This document shows positions 17,535 through 26,092 of a DNA stretch of 64,000 nucleotides, piece by piece. A program made the position numbers and the translations under genes. The notes beneath the pieces were generated by a model. That model had not been told where the DNA came from. It saw nothing but the letters and a program-made list of their open reading frames with translations, and did no database searches. Origin of the DNA: Leptospira bourretii. Lineage in GTDB: Bacteria > Spirochaetota > Leptospiria > Leptospirales > Leptospiraceae. Within the stretch, counting starts at the first letter, position 1; every line of letters starts with the position of its first letter. The stretch lies in contig NZ_RQFW01000024.1 of assembly GCF_004770145.1 (NCBI RefSeq), positions 155,368-219,367 of the forward strand, written 5' to 3'.

Positions 17535-18822
17535 TTTTTTATTTCTGATTCTTATCATAACGTCCCCTACTTGGTCGGAAACAAAACTCGATGAAACAAA
17601 ACCTCTCCTCATTGAAACGAATACAGAAATTGTATCGGACTTTCTTTGGAGAGGAAATTCCTTCGCAGGGGAAGCCGAAAACCGTAGGAATGGTGCCACC
17701 TACCAAAGTTTTACTTATGCCCCAGCTCTCCAACCCAGTATCAATGTTTGGTCACCGGAAAAAAAATTCCAATGGTCCCTTTTTGGAAATTTCCAACTAA
17801 CAAACAGAGACGATAGAGATTCGGATAGGCGTATATTCCAATCAAAACCTGGTGGTGTTGGGCCTTCTTATTTGGGAGAAGAGGCAAAATTTTATGATCC
17901 GTACGACCAGGACCCTTGTGTTCGTTCCATCCAAGAAAGAATCTCAAACGGCGGAGAAGGAAACGATCCTTGTTTGGGATACAGTCCAAATGGTGGTTAT
18001 GGTCCGAAAAAAGAACCAAACGGTAACAAACGATCGGACGGAATGTTTTTTTCCATGAGTTATCATTTTGATCCCAGTCGTTATGGAGATTTTGTGGTTG
18101 GGATTTGGTTTTATAATACATTCCAAAAAACACCCAATTCAATTCTTGCTCCGAACACTCAGAAACAAAATCCTTATGTTTCAGGAGGACCATCTAACAT
18201 ACAAAATGCGAATAATCCTGACGCCATCACACGGCTTGTTTGGCACGAATACTTTGTACAATGGAAACTTCCCTTTCTAAAAATAGTGAAACCTACCCTT
18301 TCCTACTACACGCAGTATTCTACTGAGAATGGCGGACTTATGTCCGGAAAAAATTATCTTTCCTTAAGTGCTTCCTATACATTTCGAGAAGAAGAATTTT
18401 TTCGGATTATGCCTCATTTCAATTTAGGTTATGCCATGAGTAATAATGCGGTTGATAATCGCAACGGAATCCAAGACATCACCACATCCACTTCCTTTTT
18501 CTTTGGTGATTTTTTTATCAAACTAGCACATATCTTTCGTCCGGACCTCTACCTTTGGGACACAAATAATTATTATGGATATGCGGGAGGTGATCCCAAC
18601 AAAGCACACTGGAACCGAAGTTCAGAAGATGGAAAAGTAACCAATCCTTCTCGGATTTATGGTGCGGACAATACCTCAATTCTTAACTCAATCGAACAGA
18701 TCAATACCGGGAATTCCCTTGTGGATGCATTTGCAAAAACTTGGCTCAGAGAATCATATACCCTACAAAAAATCCCATCTCATTTATTCTATGTTAGCTT
18801 AGGATATTCAAAAACATTTTAG
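17494..18822 (+). CDS. Putative outer-membrane beta-barrel protein
   Basis: About 442 residues. The signal peptide (LQIKVLSFLFLILIITSPTWS) is followed by long alternating strands with aromatic ends (FLWRGNSFAGEAENR, SYHFDPSRYGDFVVGIWFYN, YLSLSASYTFREEEFFR), and the protein ends FYVSLGYSKTF with a terminal phenylalanine, the usual signature of a barrel recognised by BamA. The start is chosen as GTG 17494 because GGAGG lies about ten bases before it. An ATG at 17434 would add a hydrophilic leader before the signal peptide. Two cysteine-containing segments (DQDPCVR, GNDPCLG) could form a loop disulfide. Substrate unknown. Confidence 0.72.
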   Translation: MKHSKTFLQIKVLSFLFLILIITSPTWSETKLDETKPLLIETNTEIVSDFLWRGNSFAGEAENRRNGATYQSFTYAPALQPSINVWSPEKKFQWSLFGNFQLTNRDDRDSDRRIFQSKPGGVGPSYLGEEAKFYDPYDQDPCVRSIQERISNGGEGNDPCLGYSPNGGYGPKKEPNGNKRSDGMFFSMSYHFDPSRYGDFVVGIWFYNTFQKTPNSILAPNTQKQNPYVSGGPSNIQNANNPDAITRLVWHEYFVQWKLPFLKIVKPTLSYYTQYSTENGGLMSGKNYLSLSASYTFREEEFFRIMPHFNLGYAMSNNAVDNRNGIQDITTSTSFFFGDFFIKLAHIFRPDLYLWDTNNYYGYAGGDPNKAHWNRSSEDGKVTNPSRIYGADNTSILNSIEQINTGNSLVDAFAKTWLRESYTLQKIPSHLFYVSLGYSKTF

Positions 18823-18844
18823 TTCCACTTTGTCCGGTTTGTTT

Positions 18845-18867
18845 TTTCCTAATTTAATATTAGGAAA
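18845..18867. repeat. 9-bp palindrome upstream of the chemotaxis promoter
   Basis: TTTCCTAAT (18845-18853) and ATTAGGAAA (18859-18867) are perfect inverted repeats with a 5-base centre. It follows the beta-barrel gene stop by 22 bases and ends three bases before the -35 box of the next promoter. It lacks a downstream U-tract on the plus strand, so it may be an operator rather than a terminator. Confidence 0.45.
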
Positions 18868-18870
18868 GGC

Positions 18871-18898
18871 TTGACTAACCCAATTCATAAATTAAAAT
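18871..18898 (+). promoter_or_regulatory. Sigma-70-type promoter of the chemotaxis operon
   Basis: TTGACT (18871-18876) and TAAAAT (18893-18898) are separated by 16 bases, a good match to the -35 and -10 consensus. A GGGA ribosome binding site lies before the ATG at 18923. It would drive the eight-gene operon ending at 28579. This is a sequence match only. Confidence 0.6.
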
Positions 18899-18922
18899 TC
18901 CGTCCACCTCTAGGGAAAAACT

Positions 18923-20671
18923 ATGAAATGGATTCACGATCTTAAAATTCGAGTCAAATTACTTTTGGCTTTTATGGTAACCATTCTATTGATGATTGTT
19001 GTCGCAGGAGCTAGTTTCTATTCGGCACGTCAAATTTTAGCATCACTTCATACTGTGTTTGAAGATCGAGTGGTGCCAATTAGCCAAATCAAAGAAGTTT
19101 CTGATGCCTATTTGATTGGAATTGTAGATTCCGCCAATAAGGTCCGATCCAAAAAAATTACAGTGGAAGAAGCACTGGAATCAATTAGAGAATCAGAAGC
19201 CAAAGCAGATGCAGTTTGGAAAGTATATCTCGGAACCTATCTTGTTCCCGAAGAAAAAGCGATCATTGATCAGATGGAAAAAGAATTTCCCCCACTCAAA
19301 GCCGGGGTCAAACAACTCCGCATCCTCCTAGAAACAAGAAACGAAGTCGAACTTGAAAAATTTGTCACTGTGGATATGTATCCCATCTTTGAACCACTCA
19401 CACACCACCTAGATGATTTGATTCGTGTTCAATTGAAAGTGGCCAAAGAAGAATATCATAAATCAGAAGCACAATTCAAAAGTTCTTTAGCCATTGTCAC
19501 TGCAGTAGTTGCCATTGCTTTTGTTTTGGTGTTTGTCATTGCGATCTTTTTCTCCGATTCCATTGCCGCTCCTATGAAAAAAATTGTAGAAGTTGCACAA
19601 ACCGTTTCCATCGGAGATTTGGATGTTGATTTAGAAACAAAACATAAAACTCATGGCAATGCAAAACACTTAGAAGGAAACGAAATCCAACAACTTTCAC
19701 AAGCCTTTATGGAACTTGTTTCTTTTATCAAAGAACGAGCCGAACACTTAGAACGGATTGCTAATTCTGATCTCAGTGCAGATGTCACACTCAAATCTGA
19801 ACGAGACCAATTGGGTTTAAGTTTACGTCGTATGCTCATTAATTTGTCTGATGTAGTGGAAAAACTATATTTTTCCTCACAAGAAGTGGATTTGGGAGCA
19901 CAACAATTAGCGGATGCCAGCACTTCTCTTTCAGAAGCAGCCAGCGAACAAGCAAGTGCTGTAGAAGAAATTTCAGCAACCCTCACGGAAATCAGTAACA
20001 GTTTCCTTGCAAATGCAGAAAATGCAGAAAGGATGACGGAATTTTCAGAATCAACCGCAAAACAAGCATTAGAAGGAAATTCAAAAATGAAAGATCTCGT
20101 CTCTGCAATGGGAGAGATTAGTAATTCTTTTGATCAAATTTCAAAAATCAACAAAGTCATCAATGATATTGCATTTCAAACCAATATCTTAGCACTCAAT
20201 GCAGCGGTAGAAGCGGCAAGAGCAGGACAACATGGGAAAGGATTTGCTGTCGTCGCAGAAGAAGTTCGAAATCTTGCTCAAAAAAGTGCAAATGCTGCTG
20301 ACGAAACCACCCTACTCATTGAGTCTTCGATGAAAAAAGTAAAACTAGGAAATGATGCTACTGAAAAAACAGCCGAAGTTCTTGGCCAAATTTCAGATAG
20401 TGCTGAAAATGTAAGTAATCTCACAAAAGATTTAGCATTATCCATTCATGAACAAAAATCTGCCGTTTTACAAATCACCCAAGGAATTGACCAGGTAACA
20501 ACCGTCACATCAACGACTGCTGCATCTGCGGAAGAAGTGGCCGCCTCCAGTGAAACCCTAAAACGACAAGTTGAAATTATGCGTTCTGTGATCATGAGTT
20601 TCAAATTGAAAGATGATGGGGCCAAATCAACAGCCCTCACTCGGGTCGAAAGACCAAGAATCGTACTGTAG
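18923..20671 (+). CDS. Methyl-accepting chemotaxis protein
   Basis: A 582-residue transmembrane chemoreceptor. TM1 is about residues 13-34, a periplasmic four-helix-bundle type sensor domain spans about 35-185, TM2 about 186-210, and HAMP about 211-285. The cytoplasmic methyl-accepting coiled coil follows, with the signalling tip near residues 412-455 ([35 protein letters not shown]). Glutamine/glutamate pairs flanking the tip are consistent with methylation sites. No C-terminal CheR-tethering pentapeptide is seen. It is the first gene of the chemotaxis operon, preceded by a good promoter, and CheW starts seven bases after its stop. Confidence 0.93.
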   Translation: MKWIHDLKIRVKLLLAFMVTILLMIVVAGASFYSARQILASLHTVFEDRVVPISQIKEVSDAYLIGIVDSANKVRSKKITVEEALESIRESEAKADAVWKVYLGTYLVPEEKAIIDQMEKEFPPLKAGVKQLRILLETRNEVELEKFVTVDMYPIFEPLTHHLDDLIRVQLKVAKEEYHKSEAQFKSSLAIVTAVVAIAFVLVFVIAIFFSDSIAAPMKKIVEVAQTVSIGDLDVDLETKHKTHGNAKHLEGNEIQQLSQAFMELVSFIKERAEHLERIANSDLSADVTLKSERDQLGLSLRRMLINLSDVVEKLYFSSQEVDLGAQQLADASTSLSEAASEQASAVEEISATLTEISNSFLANAENAERMTEFSESTAKQALEGNSKMKDLVSAMGEISNSFDQISKINKVINDIAFQTNILALNAAVEAARAGQHGKGFAVVAEEVRNLAQKSANAADETTLLIESSMKKVKLGNDATEKTAEVLGQISDSAENVSNLTKDLALSIHEQKSAVLQITQGIDQVTTVTSTTAASAEEVAASSETLKRQVEIMRSVIMSFKLKDDGAKSTALTRVERPRIVL

Positions 20672-20678
20672 GCCAGTG

Positions 20679-21182
20679 ATGAGTCAGCAATTAAAATCAT
20701 GGGACATGGACGCAGATGAAGATACCATGAAAGATTTGTATCTTTGTTTCAGTTTGGAAAATAGGGATTATGCTTTTGAAGTTCGCCACCTAACAGAGAT
20801 TTTGGCTCTACCAGCCATTACTACAATCCCTGGAACGGCACCTTTCCTAAAAGGTGTAATCAATATACGGGGAAAAATCATACCAGTGATGGATGTTCGA
20901 ATGCGATTTGATATTCCATTTAAACCCTATCACGAAAGAACTTGTGTACTTCTTGTTGAGTTGGATGGTTTGCCTCTTGGTTTGATCGTCGATACTGTAA
21001 ACGATGTTTTGCGGATTCCTTCAGAAAATATAGATTTAGCTCCAAAAATTGGAGAATCCAAATCCTCTCGTTTCATTTATGCAACAGGAAGAGTGGGAGA
21101 TTCGGTAAAAATTCTAATCAATCTACAAAGATTACTAACGGAAGAAGAAACTGTTTTGATTAAGGACATTCCGGGAAATTAA
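20679..21182 (+). CDS. cheW: Chemotaxis coupling protein CheW
   Basis: A 167-residue CheW-domain protein linking receptors to CheA. Characteristic strands are visible: CFSLENRDYAFEVRHLTEIL, the conserved PFLKGVINIRGKIIPVMDVR, and GLIVDTVNDVLRIPSENI. The ATG at 20679 is used; earlier in-frame codons lie within the receptor gene and give unrelated sequence. It sits between the receptor and cheA, three bases before cheA, in the expected gene order. Confidence 0.93.
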   Translation: MSQQLKSWDMDADEDTMKDLYLCFSLENRDYAFEVRHLTEILALPAITTIPGTAPFLKGVINIRGKIIPVMDVRMRFDIPFKPYHERTCVLLVELDGLPLGLIVDTVNDVLRIPSENIDLAPKIGESKSSRFIYATGRVGDSVKILINLQRLLTEEETVLIKDIPGN

Positions 21183-21185
21183 TCC

Positions 21186-23066
21186 ATGGAAAGAGACGAT
21201 GTATTAGAATATCTTCTAGAAGCACGGGAAACACTTGAAAACATCGAAAAGGATCTACTCCAATTCGAGAAATCAACGTTAGATGGAAGTCTCGTAGAAA
21301 GAGATCTACTTGATACATTATTTCGACATTTCCATACTATTAAAGGAAGTTCTGGTTTTTTTGGATTATCCGCTATCGTAAAAATGGCACATGCTGCCGA
21401 AAATCTTCTCGATTATTTGCGTAACCATCCAGAAGCGCAAGATGAAGATACTTTAGAACTACTCATCACGGCCCTTGACCACTTAAACGAACTAGTGGAA
21501 CACGAAGAATCATCTCCTTCTGGTGGTGATTTTTATAAAGAGGAACAAACTCAATTTTTAAAAAAACTAAACGAAAAAAATGATTTAATCCGACTGAAAC
21601 AAATTCAAACAGAAGAATTCGCTGAACCCAAACAAGAAGAATCTGAGTTTGGATTGTTTTCAGAAACAAAGTTGAGCGAAAATTCAAACGAAGAATTTGG
21701 ATTGTTTTTAGAAAGTTCGGATCCAAATCCAAAAGAAGAGTTTGGTCTATTTACAAATGATTCTGAACAAGCACCGAAAGAAGAGTTTGGACTGTTCGCA
21801 AAAAAAGAAGAAACACTGGGGAAAGAATCTCTTCAAAAAACAGAAGAGATTTTAAAAACGGAAAAAAAACCTGTAATCAAAAAAGACATTCGAATTGATA
21901 CCGATAAACTGGATTCTCTTCTCGACATTGTTGGGGAAATTGTCATCACAGAGCCCATGGTAACGGATCATCCCGATATCACAAAACTCAAACTTGAAAA
22001 CTTTCAAAAAACAGCCCTACAGTTAAAAAAATTAATAAGAAACCTTCAGGAAATCACTCTTAGTTTACGGATGGTTCCGATTGCCGGAATTTTCACTCGA
22101 ATGGAACGTCTCGTGAGAGACACCGCCAAAAAAACAGGCAAACAAGTGTTACTGAGTATCTCCGGAGAAGATACTGAAATAGATAAATCCATCATAGAAG
22201 AAATGTATGACCCCTTAGTTCATATCATTCGAAATGCCATTGATCACGGATTAGAGACACCGCAAGAAAGAAAAGAAGCTGGCAAACAACCGCAAGGAAC
22301 GATCCAACTAACAGCAAACCAATCTGGAAAAGAAGTTTGGATTGAAGTCCGCGATGATGGAAAAGGTCTCAGTCGGGAAAAAATTTTAAATAAAGCCGTA
22401 TCACTTGGACTCATCCACCAATCGGAAACAGAAAACTTGGAAGACAAAGATGTTTGGGAATTTTTATTTCATCCTGGATTTTCTACTGCAAACCAAGTAA
22501 CAGATTTATCAGGTAGAGGTGTTGGTCTAGATGTGGTTAGGAAAAATGTAACCACATTAAAAGGATTTGTTGATGTATTTTCGAACTATGGATACGGGAC
22601 AACATTTCTCATTCGAGTTCCTTTGACTCTTGCCATCATTGAAGGACTTGTGGTTCGTAAATCGGACACTTATTTTATTTTACCTTCCATTGATGTAAAG
22701 GAATCCATGTATCTTTCCAATGAACCAATCAACGAATTATATAAAAACAACCATAGTATTCAATATAGAACCAACCAGATTTCCATTGTCGATATAAACT
22801 TACTATTTGGAAAAGATTCTGAATTAAACGACCAAAGATCCCTGAAAGAAAAATACTTAATCGTTACAGAATCACACGAAAAACAAATGGGAATTGTTTT
22901 TGATGAGATCTTAGGAAACCAGTCAATTGTAATTAAACCCATATCACCAATATTTAAAAATATCAATGGTCTTGCCGGCTGCACCATACTCGGCAACGGT
23001 CATGCAGGTTTAATCCTCGATGTAAGAAAACTCATTAGCAATCATTTATCGTCGGTGACTATATGA
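21186..23066 (+). CDS. cheA: Chemotaxis histidine kinase CheA with FGLF-repeat linker
   Basis: A 626-residue CheA. The N-terminal Hpt domain (about 1-105) has the phosphoacceptor H50 in RHFHTIKGSSGFFG. In place of a recognisable P2 response-regulator-binding domain, residues about 140-225 form an acidic low-complexity linker with four copies of an EFGLF motif (SEFGLF, EEFGLF three times) spaced 17-19 residues apart. Dimerisation helices, the HATPase domain (N box HIIRNAIDHGLETP, G1 EVRDDGKGLS, G2 DLSGRGVGLDVV) and a C-terminal CheW-like domain follow. The stop overlaps the cheB start by four bases. The repeats may dock CheY or another partner; that is inference. Confidence 0.94.
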   Translation: MERDDVLEYLLEARETLENIEKDLLQFEKSTLDGSLVERDLLDTLFRHFHTIKGSSGFFGLSAIVKMAHAAENLLDYLRNHPEAQDEDTLELLITALDHLNELVEHEESSPSGGDFYKEEQTQFLKKLNEKNDLIRLKQIQTEEFAEPKQEESEFGLFSETKLSENSNEEFGLFLESSDPNPKEEFGLFTNDSEQAPKEEFGLFAKKEETLGKESLQKTEEILKTEKKPVIKKDIRIDTDKLDSLLDIVGEIVITEPMVTDHPDITKLKLENFQKTALQLKKLIRNLQEITLSLRMVPIAGIFTRMERLVRDTAKKTGKQVLLSISGEDTEIDKSIIEEMYDPLVHIIRNAIDHGLETPQERKEAGKQPQGTIQLTANQSGKEVWIEVRDDGKGLSREKILNKAVSLGLIHQSETENLEDKDVWEFLFHPGFSTANQVTDLSGRGVGLDVVRKNVTTLKGFVDVFSNYGYGTTFLIRVPLTLAIIEGLVVRKSDTYFILPSIDVKESMYLSNEPINELYKNNHSIQYRTNQISIVDINLLFGKDSELNDQRSLKEKYLIVTESHEKQMGIVFDEILGNQSIVIKPISPIFKNINGLAGCTILGNGHAGLILDVRKLISNHLSSVTI

Positions 23067-24106
23067 AAAAACACACAGTCATTGTTGTGGATGATCAAAA
23101 ATCCGTACGCAGTATGATCAAACGTTGGATTGAATCCGATCCAAATTGGGAAGTGATAGGAGAAGCAGCAAACCCTTTTGAAGCCAGGGATCTCATCGTA
23201 GAAAAACAACCAGAGGTTATGACCTTAGATGTTCATATGCCAGGAATGGATGGAATTGTTTTTCTAAAAAAACTTCTCCCACAATACCCAATGCCAGTCA
23301 TTATGTTTAGTTCCTCCACCACAGAAGGTGCTAGTATAACATTGGAAGCATTGGAAGCAGGAGCCTTTGATTATGTTACCAAACCAATAGGCACTCCTGA
23401 AAGTTTAGCCGAAACCAAAGAAGATTTACTCTCAAAATTAAACGAAAGTCTAAACTACAACATAACGAGAGTTAATATTTACCATCAAACAGAACTCCCA
23501 AAAACAAAAAAAGAACACCAAAGAACTACCTTCAAAAGAAAATTTATTTTCATTGGATCTTCCACAGGAGGAACAACTGCGTTACGAAATTTATTAAACG
23601 ACGTGGATGAAACATTTCCACCTATCCTAATTGCACAACATATGCCTGAAAACTTTACTTCATTGTTTGCGCAACGACTCAATTCTGATTTAAAGGTGCA
23701 GGTGAAAGAAGCAAAAGACAAAGAAGTTTTACAAACTGGTCATGTGTACATTGCTCCAGGGAATTATCATCTTGGGATTCAAAAAATTGGTGCAGAGTAT
23801 TATACAAAAATATTCCAAACAGATAAAAAAAATGGGCATAGACCTTCTGTGGATGTTTTATTCGAATCTGCAAACGAATTAGGAATCGCAGAGAATAGTA
23901 TCGGCATTATACTCACCGGAATGGGTAGCGATGGAGCATCTGGTCTATTGGCATTAAAAAACCAAGGCTGTCTCACCATTGGACAAAACAAAGAAACCTG
24001 CGTGGTTTACGGAATGCCAAAAGTTGCCTACGAATTAGGAGCCGTCACATACCAAGTTCCCTTAAATACAATAGTAGAAAAAATTAAGGAAATTGCTTCA
24101 TTATGA
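23063..24106 (+). CDS. cheB: Chemotaxis protein-glutamate methylesterase CheB
   Basis: A 347-residue two-domain CheB. The receiver domain (about 1-120) has acidic residues D10/D11 and phosphoacceptor D56 in TLDVHMPGMDG. The methylesterase domain (about 160-345) shows the catalytic serine in GSSTGGTTALR, the histidine in AQHMPENFT and the aspartate in TGMGSDGASG. It demethylates or deamidates receptor glutamates when phosphorylated by CheA. Start and stop both use ATGA overlaps with its neighbours, indicating tight coupling. No cheR methyltransferase lies in this operon or window, so it must be supplied elsewhere. Confidence 0.94.
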   Translation: MKKHTVIVVDDQKSVRSMIKRWIESDPNWEVIGEAANPFEARDLIVEKQPEVMTLDVHMPGMDGIVFLKKLLPQYPMPVIMFSSSTTEGASITLEALEAGAFDYVTKPIGTPESLAETKEDLLSKLNESLNYNITRVNIYHQTELPKTKKEHQRTTFKRKFIFIGSSTGGTTALRNLLNDVDETFPPILIAQHMPENFTSLFAQRLNSDLKVQVKEAKDKEVLQTGHVYIAPGNYHLGIQKIGAEYYTKIFQTDKKNGHRPSVDVLFESANELGIAENSIGIILTGMGSDGASGLLALKNQGCLTIGQNKETCVVYGMPKVAYELGAVTYQVPLNTIVEKIKEIASL

Positions 24107-25359
24107 TTCCGCATAGTTTGTTATTTGAAAGCGAAAACACAAAACAAGTCACAGAATTATTAGAAGAAATCAATTACACTTTTGAGAGAGTCAATCAATT
24201 TGAAGAAATTGCAAAAACTTTGGAAGATGGAAAATTTCACTTTCTTATATTTCACGTTGCAGACATTACAAACGACGACGATCAAAAGAAACTTACAGAA
24301 CTCACCAAACATTTCCCACAAACACTGATTCTTATCATCACTGACAAAACCAAATGGGATATCACAGCTTCCTTGTTAAAACAACATATGGTTTATGATT
24401 TTATCCAAACACCGATAGAGACAAACCATTTCCAATTTACCTTAGATAGATCTCTTCAATACCTTTTAACAAAACTAAAGTCTCAATTCATCAATGAAGC
24501 AGAGAATCATCTCTACAAACGTATGGTTGAAATCTTTGATTGGAAAAAATCCCTTTCTCACAAAGAAAACGAAAACATTGCCTCGGACATCATTCACCAA
24601 ATGAATATCAACCTATTCCAAGGAAGTGGCATTGGAACCTTAATGAGTGTTGTCAGCATTCTAATTTCCAAAGGGAAACTGGATGAAGAAGGGAAAAATT
24701 ATTTCATACCCAAAGCCATTATGGATTTATTATCTGAAAACTATGACGCTGCAAAAAGTATGTTTGATAGTATGTCCATTTCGCAATCGGTCATCGATGA
24801 CGAAACCATAGTTGAAAACAAAGAACCCCCACAAAAACTTCTATCCATTATCAACAGAGAAATGGAAATTTTAAATGAAGCTCTCGAAATCAAATCACAA
24901 AAATTCAATTTAAGCCAAATCCCAACTTCCGCTGTAGACAAAAAAATTCGTTTTGATGAAACAAAACTCTCTTATGTGATCAGAGAAATTTTACTAAATG
25001 CTATCAAATATTCGAAAGAGAAAGATATAATTTATCTAATCTTTTTTCATAAAGAAAACTTTTTAGAATTAAAAGTAATTAATCCTGCCTATCAAAATAA
25101 CGATGGAACAAACGGAATCCCGGAAAAATTTGAATCCTTCGTTTTTGAACCTTTTTTCAGAATTTCATCTGTAGTTGATGATAGTTATGCAAAATTCGAA
25201 CAATTCAGATTTGGGCTTGGGTTGCCATTGGTAAAAAAAATTTTAGACCAACATCAATCCAATGTTCAAATTTATAATATAGAAAATAACTTTAGAAATG
25301 AAAGTACAAAAGATATATGTTTAACGATTCGATTTCCATTATTTGAAGAGGAGAAATAA
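24103..25359 (+). CDS. Kinase-like protein: degenerate receiver plus HATPase domain
   Basis: A 418-residue protein, soluble by sequence. Residues 1-120 have the strand-helix pattern of a receiver (LLFESENTKQVTELLEE, FHFLIFHVADITNDD, FIQTPIE) but lack the acidic pair and lysine, so it is a probable pseudo-receiver. A central helical part (SDIIHQMNINLFQGSGIG) may be a dimerisation region. Residues 285-415 are a GHKL ATPase domain (N box REILLNAIKYSKEKD, G2-like FGLGLPLVKKILDQH). Autophosphorylation is uncertain because a canonical H box is not evident. It overlaps cheB by four bases and precedes two cheY genes, so it probably feeds the same chemotaxis branch. Confidence 0.7.
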   Translation: MIPHSLLFESENTKQVTELLEEINYTFERVNQFEEIAKTLEDGKFHFLIFHVADITNDDDQKKLTELTKHFPQTLILIITDKTKWDITASLLKQHMVYDFIQTPIETNHFQFTLDRSLQYLLTKLKSQFINEAENHLYKRMVEIFDWKKSLSHKENENIASDIIHQMNINLFQGSGIGTLMSVVSILISKGKLDEEGKNYFIPKAIMDLLSENYDAAKSMFDSMSISQSVIDDETIVENKEPPQKLLSIINREMEILNEALEIKSQKFNLSQIPTSAVDKKIRFDETKLSYVIREILLNAIKYSKEKDIIYLIFFHKENFLELKVINPAYQNNDGTNGIPEKFESFVFEPFFRISSVVDDSYAKFEQFRFGLGLPLVKKILDQHQSNVQIYNIENNFRNESTKDICLTIRFPLFEEEK

Positions 25360-25360
25360 A

Positions 25361-25720
25361 ATGGCAAAAATTCTAACAGTCGACGACGCACCAGCGGTTT
25401 TAAAAATACTAAACCTGGTCTTAACAACAGAAGGACATGAAGTTACCTCAGCTACAAACGGAACAGATGCACTCCAAAAAATTGAATCATCTAGTTTTGA
25501 CATAGGTATTTTTGATGTGAATATGCCAGGAATGACTGGGATTGAGTTAACGGAAAAAGCTCTCAAAACAGACAATGGTAAATCTATGAAAATCGTAATG
25601 CTCACAACTGAATCCAGTGATGAAATGAAAAATAAAGGAAAGGCAGCAGGTGCCGTGGGTTGGCTTGTCAAACCTTTTGCAAACGAATCTTTAGTGAAGC
25701 TCATTTCTCAGCTAACATAA
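25361..25720 (+). CDS. cheY: CheY-like response regulator (first of two)
   Basis: A 119-residue single receiver domain. Acidic pair D8/D9, phosphoacceptor D52 in IFDVNMPGMTG, conserved threonine in VMLTTES and lysine in WLVKPFAN. The ATG at 25361 has GAGGAG seven bases upstream, within the end of the preceding gene. A stand-alone receiver in a che operon is expected to bind the flagellar switch or act as phosphate sink. A second, diverged copy follows eight bases later. Confidence 0.9.
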   Translation: MAKILTVDDAPAVLKILNLVLTTEGHEVTSATNGTDALQKIESSSFDIGIFDVNMPGMTGIELTEKALKTDNGKSMKIVMLTTESSDEMKNKGKAAGAVGWLVKPFANESLVKLISQLT

Positions 25721-25727
25721 CCAAACG

Positions 25728-26090
25728 ATGGCATCTATCCTCGTAGTCGATGACTCTTCTGCAGTTTTAAAGATTGTACGATTGGCCCTGAGTAGCCAGG
25801 GCCATACAGTCATTACCTGCGATTCAGGAGAAAAGGCTTTAGAAATTCTAAAGGCAGACCCATCCATTAGTCTTGGAATTTTTGACTTCAATATGCCGGG
25901 ACTAAGTGGGGTAGATTTAATTCGTGAAACTAAAAATAACGTAATTACCAGCAATTTTAAATTATTAGTTTTATCTGTAGAAAACAAACCAGAGATTATT
26001 TCTAACGCCTTATTCCAAGGTGCAGATGCCTGGATGTTAAAACCATTCAACAACGAACAGCTTATCAAACAAGTAATGGAGCTTCTATAA
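25728..26090 (+). CDS. CheY-like response regulator (second of two)
   Basis: A 120-residue receiver with D8/D9, phosphoacceptor D53 in IFDFNMPGLSG and lysine in WMLKPFNN. The usual threonine position reads VLSVEN, a serine substitution that is tolerated in receivers. It is clearly related to the preceding CheY (shared spacing and MPG context), suggesting tandem duplication and division of labour between motor output and phosphate sink, which is inference. It lies two bases before the large membrane histidine kinase. Confidence 0.87.
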   Translation: MASILVVDDSSAVLKIVRLALSSQGHTVITCDSGEKALEILKADPSISLGIFDFNMPGLSGVDLIRETKNNVITSNFKLLVLSVENKPEIISNALFQGADAWMLKPFNNEQLIKQVMELL

Positions 26091-26092
26091 TA

